Notes: generated by a model not told the origin, from the sequence alone. A DNA stretch of 64,000 nt from Defluviimonas sp. SAOS-178_SWC (GCF_039830135.1 NZ_CP156081.1:2280001-2344000); one strand, 5' to 3'. Numbered from the stretch's first letter, positions 26,735 through 36,120 are shown. Numbers and translations: made by a program.

Positions 26735-27652
26735 TCACACCTTCTCCATGACCGGCCGGCCGAGAATGCCCGATGGCTTCAGCACCAGCACGACGATGAC
26801 GAGTAGGAAGGCGAAGACCAGCCGGTAGGACGCGCCCTCGGCCATCGTCGCCTGAACGAGCGTGTCGATCCCGGCGATCAGGAGGCTGCCGAGAATGGCG
26901 CCCTGAATGCTGCCCAGCCCGCCGATGACGGCCGCCGAAAAGCCGATCAGGCCAAGCTGGATCCCGAAGTCGAAGCGGACGACGCCGGCATAGCTGGCAA
27001 AGAAGATGCCGCCGATTGCGCCCACCGCCGAAGCGATGAAGAAGGTCGCGGCGAAGATCCGCCCCGGCCGGATCGCCATCAGCCGCGCGGTGTTGCGATC
27101 CTCGGCCACGGCGCGGATCCGCATGCCGAGCGGGGTGTAGCGCATGACCGCGAAAAGCAGCATCATCATCAGGACCGAGACGGCGATGACGAACAGGCTG
27201 AACAGCGGCACCGGCAGATCGCCCAGCATGATGCGGGCTTCGATCAGGCGCGGGAAGGGCTTGGGATTGCTTCCCTGCGGATAGATCATGCGGATAAGCT
27301 CTCGGATCACCGTGCCAAGCGCCACGGTCGCGACCAGCGCCATCATCGCCGGCGCGTTGCGGAAGCGCCGGATGACCAGCCAGTCCGCCAGAACGCCGAT
27401 CAGCCCGACCACCCCGATCGCCAGCGCGCAGGCAAGCACGAGCGCGCCGGGCGTGGCCGCCGGGAACACGTTTGCCAGCAGCGCCTGGACGGTCGCCAGC
27501 ACCACGAAGGGCGCCACGATCGACACGTCGCCATGCGAGAAGTGGATTACGTTCAGCACCCCGAAGAGCAGGCTGAACCCAAGGGCCACCAGCGCGTAGA
27601 TGCTACCCAGAACCAGCCAGTTCATCAGGTTCTGCACGACGAACGCGTCCAT
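26735..27652 (-). CDS. livH: Branched-chain-amino-acid-type ABC transporter permease LivH
   Basis: 305 residues, all-membrane. LGSIYALVALGFSLLFGVLNVIHFSHGD at the N-terminus, the EAA-like RAVAEDRNTARLMAI and GGLGSIQGAILGSLLIAGID are characteristic. GGAGGA precedes the ATG at 27652. It forms the membrane channel with LivM. A strong 12-bp hairpin separates it from the livK gene upstream. Confidence 0.92.
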   Translation of the reverse strand: MDAFVVQNLMNWLVLGSIYALVALGFSLLFGVLNVIHFSHGDVSIVAPFVVLATVQALLANVFPAATPGALVLACALAIGVVGLIGVLADWLVIRRFRNAPAMMALVATVALGTVIRELIRMIYPQGSNPKPFPRLIEARIMLGDLPVPLFSLFVIAVSVLMMMLLFAVMRYTPLGMRIRAVAEDRNTARLMAIRPGRIFAATFFIASAVGAIGGIFFASYAGVVRFDFGIQLGLIGFSAAVIGGLGSIQGAILGSLLIAGIDTLVQATMAEGASYRLVFAFLLVIVVLVLKPSGILGRPVMEKV

Positions 27653-27708
27653 CCGATCCTCCGTGGCACGGAATTGACAAGGGGCGTCGCGGTCATTGCC
27701 GGGACCAC

Positions 27709-27740
27709 GGCGCATCCCGCACGAAGCGGCGGGATGCGCC
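27709..27740 (-). other. 12-bp perfect inverted repeat between livK and livH
   Basis: GGCGCATCCCGC and GCGGGATGCGCC face each other around an 8-base loop (ACGAAGCG), 30 bp after the livK stop and 56 bp before the livH start codon. It lacks a following T run on the coding strand. It is the third such hairpin at a binding-protein/permease junction in this window. Confidence 0.6.
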
Positions 27741-27770
27741 AGGCACCGTCCTAACCCGACACGCGGCGGC

Positions 27771-28907
27771 TTACTCCTCGAGAGTCACCCATTCTCCGCC
27801 CTTCACGACCTTGATCTCGACCTCCACCGGGATCTGCGTCTGCCCGTTCGCGTCGAAGGTCGTGGTGCCAAGAACGCCGTCATAGGAGATGCCGCGGATC
27901 GCAGCGGCCAGTGCCGCCTTGTCGTCGATACCCGTCTCGCGGATCGCCGCGAGCAGGATGTTGGCCGCGTCATAGGCGTACTTGGTATAGGGGCTTTCCG
28001 GTTCGGCGAAGCCATGTGCGGCGTAGTCGGCGTGCATCTGGTCCAGCTTCGGATTCGACTGCGCCGCCGGATAACTGACCATCGTGCCTTCGGCCGCACC
28101 GCCCGCGAGCGCGATGAACTCGGGGTCGTAGAAGCCGGAAATGCCGAACATCGGGATGTCCAGTCCCAGTTCCACCTGCTGCTTGCGCAGGATGCCCGCC
28201 TCGGTGATCACGCCACCGAAATAGATCGCGTCGGCGCCCGCATCCTTGATCTTGGTCAGGATGGCGCGGAAGTCCGTGGTGCCCACGGGAAGCAGGTCGG
28301 TCGAAACGATCTGCCCGCCGGCTGCGGCAAAGAACGACCCGAACGCATCCGCGTTGCCGGTGCCGTAGTCGCTGGTGTCGGCGACGATGGCAACCGACTT
28401 GACCCCGAGATCGCTCGCCGCCCACTGCGCCAGGGGCAGGTTCTCGGCCAGCAGGGTCGGCGTGACCCGCGTCACCTCCGGCAGGTTCTGATCGGTGATC
28501 TTCGGGCTGATCGCGCCCCAGACGATCAACGGCATCTGGAAGCGGTTGAAGACCGGCATGGTCGCCAGCGCCACCGGGCTGTTCCAGTGACCGATCGCCG
28601 CCACGACCTCGGGGTCGTTGACGAGCTTCATCGCCGCGCCCACGCCGGTCTGCGGGTCGGAGGCATCGTCGAGCGCCACCCCCTCGACCTGATAGGGATA
28701 GTCACCCGCATTCGCCTGGTCGATGGCGAGCAGGAACCCGTTCTGCGCCCCGAGACCCTGCTGCGCATTGCCGCCGCTCACCGGCCCGATGAACCCCAGC
28801 TTGATCTTGGGCTTGTCCTGGGCCACCGCGCCCAGCGGCGCCAGCGCCACCGTCGCCGCAAGCGCAAACGTCGTCAACACACCACGTCTAGACAGATTGT
28901 CGGTCAT
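27771..28907 (-). CDS. livK: Liv-type periplasmic substrate-binding protein
   Basis: 378 residues, type I periplasmic fold. The signal peptide resembles a Tat signal (NLSRRGVLTTFA) with a likely cut after AVA (about residue 29). The mature protein begins KIKLGFIGPVSGGNAQQGLG and contains VAAIGHWNSPVALATMPVFN and DSYDGVLG-like motifs of the LivJ/LivK family. GGGAGGA precedes the ATG. The ligand is unknown; the gene lies 122 bp downstream of a molybdenum hydroxylase operon on the same strand, suggesting that the transporter feeds that enzyme. Confidence 0.9.
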   Translation of the reverse strand: MTDNLSRRGVLTTFALAATVALAPLGAVAQDKPKIKLGFIGPVSGGNAQQGLGAQNGFLLAIDQANAGDYPYQVEGVALDDASDPQTGVGAAMKLVNDPEVVAAIGHWNSPVALATMPVFNRFQMPLIVWGAISPKITDQNLPEVTRVTPTLLAENLPLAQWAASDLGVKSVAIVADTSDYGTGNADAFGSFFAAAGGQIVSTDLLPVGTTDFRAILTKIKDAGADAIYFGGVITEAGILRKQQVELGLDIPMFGISGFYDPEFIALAGGAAEGTMVSYPAAQSNPKLDQMHADYAAHGFAEPESPYTKYAYDAANILLAAIRETGIDDKAALAAAIRGISYDGVLGTTTFDANGQTQIPVEVEIKVVKGGEWVTLEE

Positions 28908-29029
28908 TTTTCCAGTCCTCCCTGGTTATTGCTCTTGCCACCCGGTCACCATGACCCGCGATGGCCGCGTCCCATTTCAATTCCGTGCGCGGACCTTGCC
29001 GTCGGACACCGCACGTTCGGTCGCCGCCC

Positions 29030-29593
29030 CTAGCGGCCAATCCACAGTCCCAACGCGATCGCCGCGACCGCGATGAGTGCGCCCCACAGGAGCCACGGCT
29101 TGGATGTGCCGGCGGGCGCAGCCTTGGGCAGCTTGGGCCCCTCAGCCGGCGCTTCGCTGCCAAGCGTCTCGCCCAGGCGGCCGAAGAACTCCTCCGACAG
29201 CTTCTTCGCCGTACCCTGGATCAGCCGCGACCCGACCTGGGCGAGCTTGCCGCCGACATTGACATCGGCCTTGTAGCGCAGCCGGGTGCCCCCGGCCTCA
29301 TCCGCGAGATCGACGCGGGCGCTGCCGCGGGCGAAGCCGGCCGCCCCGCCCTTGCCCTCGCCGGTGATCGTGTAGCCGCGATCCGGCTCGATCTCGCTCA
29401 GCGTGATCTTGGCGCCAAACGTGGCGCTGACCGGGCCGATGGCGGCACGCACCGACGAGGTAAAATCCGTGTCGGACAGCTGGTCCAGCGACTGGCAGCC
29501 CGGAATGCAGGCGCGCAGCACCTCGGGATCGTTAAGCGCCTTCCACACCTTGTGGCGGTCGGCCGGTATCAGCGTGTCACCTTCAAGTATCAT
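29030..29593 (-). CDS. coxG: CoxG/SRPBCC-family protein of the Mo hydroxylase operon
   Basis: 187 residues. The CoxG-type SRPBCC domain is clear (residues 1-145): MILEGDTLIPADRHKVWKAL, LRACIPGCQSL, GPVSATFGAKI, DVNVGGKLAQVGSRLI. It ends with a Pro/Ala-rich linker and a single C-terminal membrane helix (WLLWGALIAVAAIALGLWI). In CO-dehydrogenase operons CoxG anchors the enzyme to the membrane, and this protein has exactly such a tail. The start overlaps the large-subunit stop by ATGA. Confidence 0.88.
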   Translation of the reverse strand: MILEGDTLIPADRHKVWKALNDPEVLRACIPGCQSLDQLSDTDFTSSVRAAIGPVSATFGAKITLSEIEPDRGYTITGEGKGGAAGFARGSARVDLADEAGGTRLRYKADVNVGGKLAQVGSRLIQGTAKKLSEEFFGRLGETLGSEAPAEGPKLPKAAPAGTSKPWLLWGALIAVAAIALGLWIGR

Positions 29594-31980
29594 TGTTCGC
29601 TGCTCTCCCTTTCCGCGCGGGCCTGACGGATCTGTTCGAAGACATAGGCCGGCCTCAGCGGCACCCGCGTGATGTTGACGCCGAGACCGGACAGGGCGTC
29701 GCTGACCGCGTTGGCGATTGCCGGCACCGCGCCGGTCAGCCCGCCCTCGGCCGCGCCCTTGATGCCACCGACGGTGTCGATGCTCGGCGTTTCGATATGC
29801 GAAAGCTCGAGATTGGGAACATCCATCGCGGTGGGGATCAGATAATCGAGCAGGTTGGCGTTCAGATGCTGGCCCTCGTCGTCGTAGACGATCTCCTCCA
29901 TCAGCGCCTCGCCGATGCCCTGCACCGTCGCGCCGTGGACCTGCCCCTCCACGATCTTGGGGTTGATGACCCGCCCGCAATCGTGCACCACGGCGTAGCG
30001 TTCGATCTCTACCCGGCCGTCCTCGGGATCGACGGCGACCTGAACCACATGGGTGCCATTGGCCATCGTCACCATCGGCGGATCGTAATAGTCGGTCGCC
30101 TCAAGCCCGTGCTCTTCGCCCTGCGGCAAGCCGAGATTGTTCATCGAATAGGCGGTCTCGGCGACCTCGCGCAGGCTGAGGCTGCGGTCGGCGTCCTCGG
30201 GGTCGATGACCCGCCCGTCCTTCAGCACCAGGCGTTCCGGATCGGCATTCAGCATGTACCCGGCAATGCGCCGGATCTTCACGCCCACCTTGTCGCTGCA
30301 CCGGATGACGGTGCCGCCGCCGACGACCGATCCGCGGCTGGCGAAAGTGCCGGTGCCGTAGGGAGTCTTGGCGGTATCGCCCTCGACCACCATCACGTCC
30401 TCCCAGGACACGCCAAGCCGGTCGGCGGCGATCTGCGCGAAGGTCGTATAGTGGCCCTGCCCGGCATCGGCCTGGCTGACATAGACGGTGATCTTGCCGT
30501 CGGGCTCGACCACGACGCGCGAACTGTCGAAGCCCGGCATCTTGGCGAAGCCGCGCACCCGCCAGCCGGGCGCGCCGGTGCCGGAAACCTCGGTATAGTT
30601 GCAGATGCCGATGCCGCGATACTTGCCATCGACCAGCCGGTCCTTCGGCTGCGCCGCGCGAAACGCGTCATAGCCGACCATCTCGAGCCCGCGTTCGAGC
30701 GACTGGGAATAGCTGCCGGTGTCGTAGCGCACGCCGACGACGTTCACATAGGGAAATTCCTCGGGCTGAATCACGTTCCGGCGCCGCACGTCTGCCGGGT
30801 CGAGCCCGAGGCGCCGGCCGATGCGGTCCATCATCCCCTCGATGGCCAGGAAGGCCGAGGGCTGCCCGGTGCCGCGATAGGCGCCGGTCGGCGCCGTATT
30901 CGTCGTGACCGAGCAGACATCGTACTTGTAGTTCCGGATCCGGTAGGGCCCCGGCATCATCCGCACCGCCGCCGTCGCCTCCAGCGTCGGCGAATAGGGA
31001 TGGTTGGGATAGGCGCCGCAATTGGTCCTGACGTCGAGATGGGCGGCGCGGATCTCGCCATCATTCGCGACCGCCACCCTGAGCTTCAGGATATGTTCGC
31101 GGGCATGGGCATTTGTCAGCAGATCCTCGCGCCGGTCCTGCACCCATTTCACTGCCCGGCCGTAGCGTCGCGCCAGCGCGACGACGATCAACTCGTCGGG
31201 ATAGACATGGGCCTTGGTGCCGAAGCCGCCGCCGACGGCGGGCGTCACCACACGCAGCACCGATTCCGGGATGTCGAGGTGGTCGGCGATCGCGGTCCGC
31301 ACGATGTGCGGGATCTGCGTCGGCGTCCAAAGCGTCATGTTGGTGGCGATCGGGTCCGGCCAGGCCATGCAGCCACGCGGCTCGATCATCACGCCGGTGA
31401 CGCGGCCGAGCTGGAACTCCTCCTCCAGCACCACGTCGCCTTCGGCGAAACGCGCGTCGAAATCCTCGGTCTCGAATGCGGTCCGGAAGATCAGGTTGTC
31501 GCCAAGATGGTCATGCAGCACCGGCGCGTCGGGCGAAAGCGCCGCCTTGATCCCCGCGACCGAGGGCAGCGGGTCGTAGTCGATATCGACCAGATCGAGC
31601 GCGTCCTGCGCGGCATAGGGGCTTTCGGCCAGGATGACCGCGACATATTCGCCGACGAAGTTCACCCGGTCGATGGCCACGACCGGGCGGCGGACGTCGT
31701 GATAGCCGTCGATCTCGATCACCGGGGCAAAGGTCTTGATGTCGCCGGCAAGATCCTTGCCGGTCAACACGTCGATCACGCCGGGCAGGGCCTTGGCCGC
31801 GCTGGCATCGACCGACAGGATGTCGGCGCGCGCATAGGGGCTGAGGACGAAGGCGATGTGGATCAGCCCCTTCGGTTCGGGAAGATCGTCAAGGAACTGC
31901 GCCTTGCCGCGCATAAGATAGCTGTCCTCGCGGCGCAGGACGGTCTTGCCGATCAGCGTGAAATCCTCGATCGCCTTCAT
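29590..31980 (-). CDS. Molybdenum hydroxylase large (Mo-binding) subunit, CoxL-like, cluster A
   Basis: 796 residues of the xanthine-oxidase family Mo subunit. VTPAVGGGFGTKAHVYPDE, TGAYRGTGQPSAFLAIEGM (near residue 368) and the region carrying the catalytic Glu, GGIKGAAEGGLTGA (near residue 742), are present. The active-site loop reads AYRGTG rather than the AYxCSFR loop of true CO dehydrogenase (form I), so CO oxidation is unlikely. Hydroxylation of an N-heterocycle or an aldehyde is more probable. The ATG at 31980 overlaps the small-subunit stop, and GAGGGGG lies upstream. Gene order FAD-FeS-Mo-CoxG follows coxMSLG. Confidence 0.9.
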   Translation of the reverse strand: MKAIEDFTLIGKTVLRREDSYLMRGKAQFLDDLPEPKGLIHIAFVLSPYARADILSVDASAAKALPGVIDVLTGKDLAGDIKTFAPVIEIDGYHDVRRPVVAIDRVNFVGEYVAVILAESPYAAQDALDLVDIDYDPLPSVAGIKAALSPDAPVLHDHLGDNLIFRTAFETEDFDARFAEGDVVLEEEFQLGRVTGVMIEPRGCMAWPDPIATNMTLWTPTQIPHIVRTAIADHLDIPESVLRVVTPAVGGGFGTKAHVYPDELIVVALARRYGRAVKWVQDRREDLLTNAHAREHILKLRVAVANDGEIRAAHLDVRTNCGAYPNHPYSPTLEATAAVRMMPGPYRIRNYKYDVCSVTTNTAPTGAYRGTGQPSAFLAIEGMMDRIGRRLGLDPADVRRRNVIQPEEFPYVNVVGVRYDTGSYSQSLERGLEMVGYDAFRAAQPKDRLVDGKYRGIGICNYTEVSGTGAPGWRVRGFAKMPGFDSSRVVVEPDGKITVYVSQADAGQGHYTTFAQIAADRLGVSWEDVMVVEGDTAKTPYGTGTFASRGSVVGGGTVIRCSDKVGVKIRRIAGYMLNADPERLVLKDGRVIDPEDADRSLSLREVAETAYSMNNLGLPQGEEHGLEATDYYDPPMVTMANGTHVVQVAVDPEDGRVEIERYAVVHDCGRVINPKIVEGQVHGATVQGIGEALMEEIVYDDEGQHLNANLLDYLIPTAMDVPNLELSHIETPSIDTVGGIKGAAEGGLTGAVPAIANAVSDALSGLGVNITRVPLRPAYVFEQIRQARAERESSEQ

Positions 31981-32471
31981 GCCTCGCGCGCCCCCTCGCG
32001 CAGCCGCTTCGCCGCGTCCTCGACCGCGTCGATGATGTTCACGTAGCCGGTGCAGCGGCACATGTTGTTGGTCAGCGCCTGCTGTATCTCGTCACGGTCG
32101 GGTTCGGGGTTCGTCTTCAGGAACTCGATCGTGGTCATCAGGAAACCCGGCGTGCAGTAGCCGCATTGCAGCGCATGGGCGTCGTGGAACGCCTCCTGCA
32201 CCGGGTGGAGCGGGCCGTCGCCGGCGATGCCCTCGACCGTGGTGATCTCGGCCCCGTCCAGCGCGGCGGCGAATTGCAGGCAGCTCCGGCCCGTCTTGCC
32301 GTTGATGAGCACCGTGCATGCGCCGCAGACACCATGCTCACAGCCAATATGGGTGCCGGTGAGTTGCAGTTCGTGGCGCAGGAAATCCGCCATCAGATAA
32401 CGCGGCTCGACCTCCCGGACGTAGTCCTTGCCGTTCACCTTCATCCGGACGGTGACCTTCTTGGCACTCAT
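31977..32471 (-). CDS. Molybdenum hydroxylase small (2x 2Fe-2S) subunit, cluster A
   Basis: 164 residues. Plant-type 2Fe-2S ligands C44, C49, C52 and C64 (CEHGVCGACTVL..C) and the second, four-helix 2Fe-2S site C103, C106, C138 and C140 (QCGYCTPGF; MCRCTGY) are all intact. It passes electrons from the Mo site to FAD. The ATG at 32471 has GAGGAAG just upstream. Length and motifs are standard for the CoxS/NdhS/QorS family. Confidence 0.93.
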   Translation of the reverse strand: MSAKKVTVRMKVNGKDYVREVEPRYLMADFLRHELQLTGTHIGCEHGVCGACTVLINGKTGRSCLQFAAALDGAEITTVEGIAGDGPLHPVQEAFHDAHALQCGYCTPGFLMTTIEFLKTNPEPDRDEIQQALTNNMCRCTGYVNIIDAVEDAAKRLREGAREA

Positions 32472-32535
32472 GGCATCTTCCTCGCGGTCCATTCCGCGGC
32501 ATGGCGGCGGAGGGGGTTTGGGTGCTTGGCCTGGC

Positions 32536-33408
32536 TCATCTTTCGACCACCGCTCCCTGCATCTGCCGCAGGACCTTGCGGACGAGCGAACCGATGACTT
32601 CGGCGCGATAGGCCGAGTCCGCATGCACGTCGCCGGCCGGATCGGCCGCTGCCGCGGCCTCGGCGCCCGCCGCGCGGATCAGCGCATCGTCAAGCCGCTG
32701 GCCTTCGATAAGCGCCTCGACCGAGCCGAGCCGCGCCGTGGTATCGCCTGCGCCCATCGCCGACAGCCGGGCGCGAGAGCATCGCCCGTCAGGGCCGAAT
32801 TCGACGCAGGCCGCGATCCCCGCGACGGCAAATCCGTGCGCGCGGTTCGCGATTTCGAGGAAAGCGCAGCGCGCGCCCTCGGGAATGGCCGGCAACCGCA
32901 CCTCGGCCAGCATCTCGTCCGGCTCGAGGCAGTTGGTCAGCGCTGAAACGAAAAACTCGTCGGCCCCGACCTCGCGCCGCCCGCGGCTGCTGGCGATGAC
33001 GAAGGTTGCGTCGAGTGCGGACGCCACGCTCGGCAGTTCCGCCAGCGGATCGGCATGGGCGAGACTGCCGCAGACCGTGCCGAAATTGCGGTTGGCGCGC
33101 ACCCCCACATGCGGCATCGCGGCCGCCATCAGCGGCAGCCGGGCGGCGACAAGATCGCTCGTCTCGGCCTCTCCCTGCCGGGTGAGCGCGCCACAGGCGA
33201 TCACGCCGCCCTCCTCGCGCAGATAGGCCAGATCGCGGCAGCGGTTGATGTCGATCAGCACCGCCGGAGACAGGATTCGCATGTTCATCAGCGGGACCAG
33301 GCTCTGACCGCCGGAAAGAATGCGGGAATCCGCGCCGTGTTCGGCGAGGAGCGCGCAGGCCTCCTCGATGCTGTCCGGGCGATGGTAGTCGAATGCCGCG
33401 GGTTTCAC
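32536..33408 (-). CDS. Molybdenum hydroxylase medium (FAD) subunit, cluster A
   Basis: 290 residues of the CoxM type. FAD-binding signatures SGGQSLVPLMNMR (near residue 33) and NRNFGTVCGSLAHADPLAELP (near residue 107) are present, followed by a CO-dehydrogenase flavoprotein C-terminal domain. It starts with GTG at 33408, preceded by AAGGAGA at good spacing. As first gene of the operon it is divergent from a LysR regulator gene, which probably controls it from the 279-bp AT-rich gap. Confidence 0.92.
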   Translation of the reverse strand: MKPAAFDYHRPDSIEEACALLAEHGADSRILSGGQSLVPLMNMRILSPAVLIDINRCRDLAYLREEGGVIACGALTRQGEAETSDLVAARLPLMAAAMPHVGVRANRNFGTVCGSLAHADPLAELPSVASALDATFVIASSRGRREVGADEFFVSALTNCLEPDEMLAEVRLPAIPEGARCAFLEIANRAHGFAVAGIAACVEFGPDGRCSRARLSAMGAGDTTARLGSVEALIEGQRLDDALIRAAGAEAAAAADPAGDVHADSAYRAEVIGSLVRKVLRQMQGAVVER

Positions 33409-33687
33409 TTCTGTCTCCTTGCTCCGACGCAGCGCCGGCAGATGATCGCCGGGCTGGCGAACCGGGCCGCTACCTGTACGGCTCCGGTTGGGACCAGCCT
33501 TGCATGGCGTTGTTCATGTGGAAAATGTATTTTTTCTTACTATTGTAAAGTTAAAATCTATATCTTAAACACTCCACAATCACGGCATTGAAACGCCTGA
33601 ATGAACAGATTTCCTGTTGTTGCCTGCCGCAACATAGATAGATACTTGTAAGAAAACTTTGCGCTGTTCCGCACATCGAGGGAAAGC
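33409..33687. promoter_or_regulatory. Divergent promoter region between the Mo hydroxylase operon and lysR
   Basis: 279 bp, with a markedly AT-rich core (33530-33660). It includes a short dyad TTAC-TATT-GTAA near 33538 and a TTGTAAG repeat of part of it near 33648. LysR-type regulators usually bind T-N11-A sites in such divergent gaps, and both half-sites are plausible contacts. Individual -10/-35 boxes could not be fixed with confidence. Confidence 0.5.
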
Positions 33688-34614
33688 ATGCTCAAGGTCT
33701 CGCTACGCCAGATCAGCTACTTCGTTGCCGCCGCCGAGACGGGCAGCATCGCGGAGGCCGCGCGCCTGGCAAATGTCGCGCAACCGTCCGTGTCCTGGGC
33801 GATCCTGAAGATGGAGGAACTGCTCGACCTGGAGCTCTTCGTCCGCCAGCATGCCAAGGGGGTGTCCTTGACCGCCGCCGGGCATCGGCTGCTGCCGCAA
33901 GCCCGCAACCTTCTGCGCCAGGCCGAGGATTTCGAAGCGTTGGCGCGGGTCCAGGGCCACGAGCTGACCGGCACGCTGACGGTCGGATGCTATTCGACGC
34001 TCGCGCCCGTTTATTTGCCACGGATCATCGCCGAATTCGCGCGCCAGCACCCAAGGGTGAAGTTGGAGATTCACGAGGACACGGTCGACGACATGCTCGA
34101 GAAACTGACAACCGGCGAGATCGAGGTCGCGCTCGCCTACGACATTGATCTGCCGGACGAGTTCCTGAAACTCCGCATTCACACCGCCCCCCCGCAGGCC
34201 GTGTTGCCTGAGGGGCATCGCCTGCTCGACCGGCCCGCGGTGTCGCTCGCCGAGTTGCGCGACGAGCCTTTCATCCTGCTCAACTCAAAGCCGGCAGAGC
34301 GCTATTTCCTCACGCTGTTCGATGTCGTCGGAATTGCACCGCAGATCGCCCACACGGCACAATCCTTCGAGGTGGTTCGCAGCCTCGTCGGCCAGGGGCG
34401 CGGCTATTCGATCCTGGTGACGCGCCCGCTTTCGGACATGACCTATGACGGGATCAGAATCCACTACCGGCCGTTGACCGACGAGTTGCCCATGCAGCAC
34501 ATGTGCACGGTCCGGGCGCCGACATCCCGCCTGACACGTCGCTGCCAGACGTTCCAGGACATCTGCGTCAAGCTCTACTCGCCCAAGGGGCGGCCGCTTA
34601 CAACCGCGTCGTGA
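33688..34614 (+). CDS. LysR-family transcriptional regulator
   Basis: 308 residues. The N-terminal winged helix-turn-helix (LRQISYFVAAAETGSIAEAA and VAQPSVSWAILKMEELL) is followed by the periplasmic-binding-like effector domain beginning ELTGTLTVGCYSTLAP. It is divergent from the Mo hydroxylase operon and its 3' end overlaps the convergent aldehyde dehydrogenase gene by 17 bp. It is a paralogue of the LysR protein at 58917 (shared YDxDLP, YFLxxF and GYSI segments), so both may sense related ligands. It likely activates the cluster A hydroxylase and transporter. Confidence 0.9.
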   Translation: MLKVSLRQISYFVAAAETGSIAEAARLANVAQPSVSWAILKMEELLDLELFVRQHAKGVSLTAAGHRLLPQARNLLRQAEDFEALARVQGHELTGTLTVGCYSTLAPVYLPRIIAEFARQHPRVKLEIHEDTVDDMLEKLTTGEIEVALAYDIDLPDEFLKLRIHTAPPQAVLPEGHRLLDRPAVSLAELRDEPFILLNSKPAERYFLTLFDVVGIAPQIAHTAQSFEVVRSLVGQGRGYSILVTRPLSDMTYDGIRIHYRPLTDELPMQHMCTVRAPTSRLTRRCQTFQDICVKLYSPKGRPLTTAS

Positions 34615-36070
34615 TGCATTTGACGCGATAATAGCTGGCCAGCGCGGCAAGGCCCTTCTCGCGTCCGAAGCCGCTCATCTTGGTGCCGCCGAAGGGCGTG
34701 GGCACGCCGCCGGCGAAATACTGGTTGATGAAGACCTGGCCGGCATCGACGTCGCGGGCAAACGCCATCGCGCGCGAGATGTCGCGGGTGTAGATGCCCG
34801 CGCAGAGTCCGAATTCGGTGCCGTTGGCGACCGCAATCGCCTCTTCGGGCGAATCCACGATCTGCACGGTCAGCACGGGGCCGAAGATCTCTTCCTGCAC
34901 CACGCGGGCGTCCATGGGGGCATCGTCGATGATCGTCGGGGCGTAAAAATGTCCCTTCTCCATCCCTGCGGGCGACAGCCTGCGCCCACCGGCAACGACG
35001 TTGAGGCTGTTGGCCTTGCGGGCATCGTCGACAAAGCCCGCGACAAGCCCGACCTGCGCGGCCGAGACCAGCGGGCCGATCGCGGCATCGTCAAGTCCGT
35101 GGCCCGGCATCATCGCCTCGACCCGTGGAACCAGCCGCTCCATCATCGCGGCATGGACCTTGCGCTCGACCACCAGACGCGATCCGGCCGAGCAGACCTG
35201 GCCAGCATTCATGTAGATCGCCTTCAGCGTGCCCTCGACCGCTGCATCCAGATCGGCGTCGGCCAGAACCACAAGGGGCGACTTGCCGCCCAGTTCCAGC
35301 GTCACCGAGGCGACATGCGTGGCGGCGCTCTGCATGATGCCGATGCCGGTGGCGACCGATCCGGTGAAGGTGACATGCGCGATGTCGGGATGGGCGACCA
35401 GCGCGGACCCGGCCTCGCGCCCGTGGCCCGGCACGACGTTGTAGACCCCGGCCGGCAAGCCCGCCTCTTCAAGGATGTCGGCCATCAGGATCGAGGTCAG
35501 CGACGTCAGCGCGGCGGGCTTCACCACAGCGGTGCAACCCGCCGCCAGCGCCGGGGCGACGCCGCGCGCGGTCGTGGTCAGCGGAAAGTTCCAGGGGATG
35601 ATATGGGCGGTGACGCCGACCGGCTCGTGCAGCGTGAAGGACATGTAGTCCGGCCCGAGCGGGATGCTGTCGCCCTGCAGCTTGTCGGCCATGCCGGCAT
35701 AATATTCGAAATAGCTGGCCGAAGTCTCGATGTCGCCTTTCGCCTCGCGCAGCGGCTTGCCGCTGTCGAGCGTCTCGACCCGGGCCATCCGCTCGGCCTC
35801 GCGCCGCAGGATCGCCGCCGCGCGGGCCAGTACGCGCCCCCGCGCGGTCGGTGTCATCGACCGCCAGTCGCCCTTGAGCGCGGCGCGCGAATTCTCGACC
35901 GCGCGGCCGACATCGTCGGCGGTGGCGGCGGGGAAACTGCCGATCACCCGGCCGGTCGCCGGGTCCTCGGTCTGGATCCGGGCGCCGTTCGACGCCTCGA
36001 TCCGCTCGCCGCCGATGACCATCTTGAGGTCGAGGTCGTCGGCGACGCTCCATTTGTCCATATGTGTCAT
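34598..36070 (-). CDS. NAD(P)-dependent aldehyde dehydrogenase
   Basis: 490 residues, complete. Motifs are IIPWNFPL with the oxyanion Asn, LELGGKSPLVV with the general base Glu (near residue 255), GQVCSAGSR with the nucleophile Cys (near residue 288), EEIFGPVL, and GGTKMSGFGREKG near the end. It would oxidise an aldehyde from the pathway, perhaps a semialdehyde formed by the aminotransferase encoded 50 bp upstream. AAGGAAC precedes the ATG at 36070. A second copy of this gene survives only as fragments at 48539-48686. Confidence 0.9.
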   Translation of the reverse strand: MTHMDKWSVADDLDLKMVIGGERIEASNGARIQTEDPATGRVIGSFPAATADDVGRAVENSRAALKGDWRSMTPTARGRVLARAAAILRREAERMARVETLDSGKPLREAKGDIETSASYFEYYAGMADKLQGDSIPLGPDYMSFTLHEPVGVTAHIIPWNFPLTTTARGVAPALAAGCTAVVKPAALTSLTSILMADILEEAGLPAGVYNVVPGHGREAGSALVAHPDIAHVTFTGSVATGIGIMQSAATHVASVTLELGGKSPLVVLADADLDAAVEGTLKAIYMNAGQVCSAGSRLVVERKVHAAMMERLVPRVEAMMPGHGLDDAAIGPLVSAAQVGLVAGFVDDARKANSLNVVAGGRRLSPAGMEKGHFYAPTIIDDAPMDARVVQEEIFGPVLTVQIVDSPEEAIAVANGTEFGLCAGIYTRDISRAMAFARDVDAGQVFINQYFAGGVPTPFGGTKMSGFGREKGLAALASYYRVKCITTRL

Positions 36071-36120
36071 GGCTGTTCCTTTCCCTTGACCTCCCCGATC
36101 GGCGCGTGGCCGAAGCGGCG

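Noticed and set aside
29593..32046. Long plus-strand open frame opposite the cluster A Mo subunit gene
   Set aside because: Same shadow effect. The minus strand has full family motifs, ribosome sites and operon overlaps; the plus frame has none.
29030..33408. True aerobic CO dehydrogenase operon
   Set aside because: Subunit order fits, but the active-site loop lacks the CO-dehydrogenase AYxCSFR pattern, and coxDEF-type maturation genes are absent.
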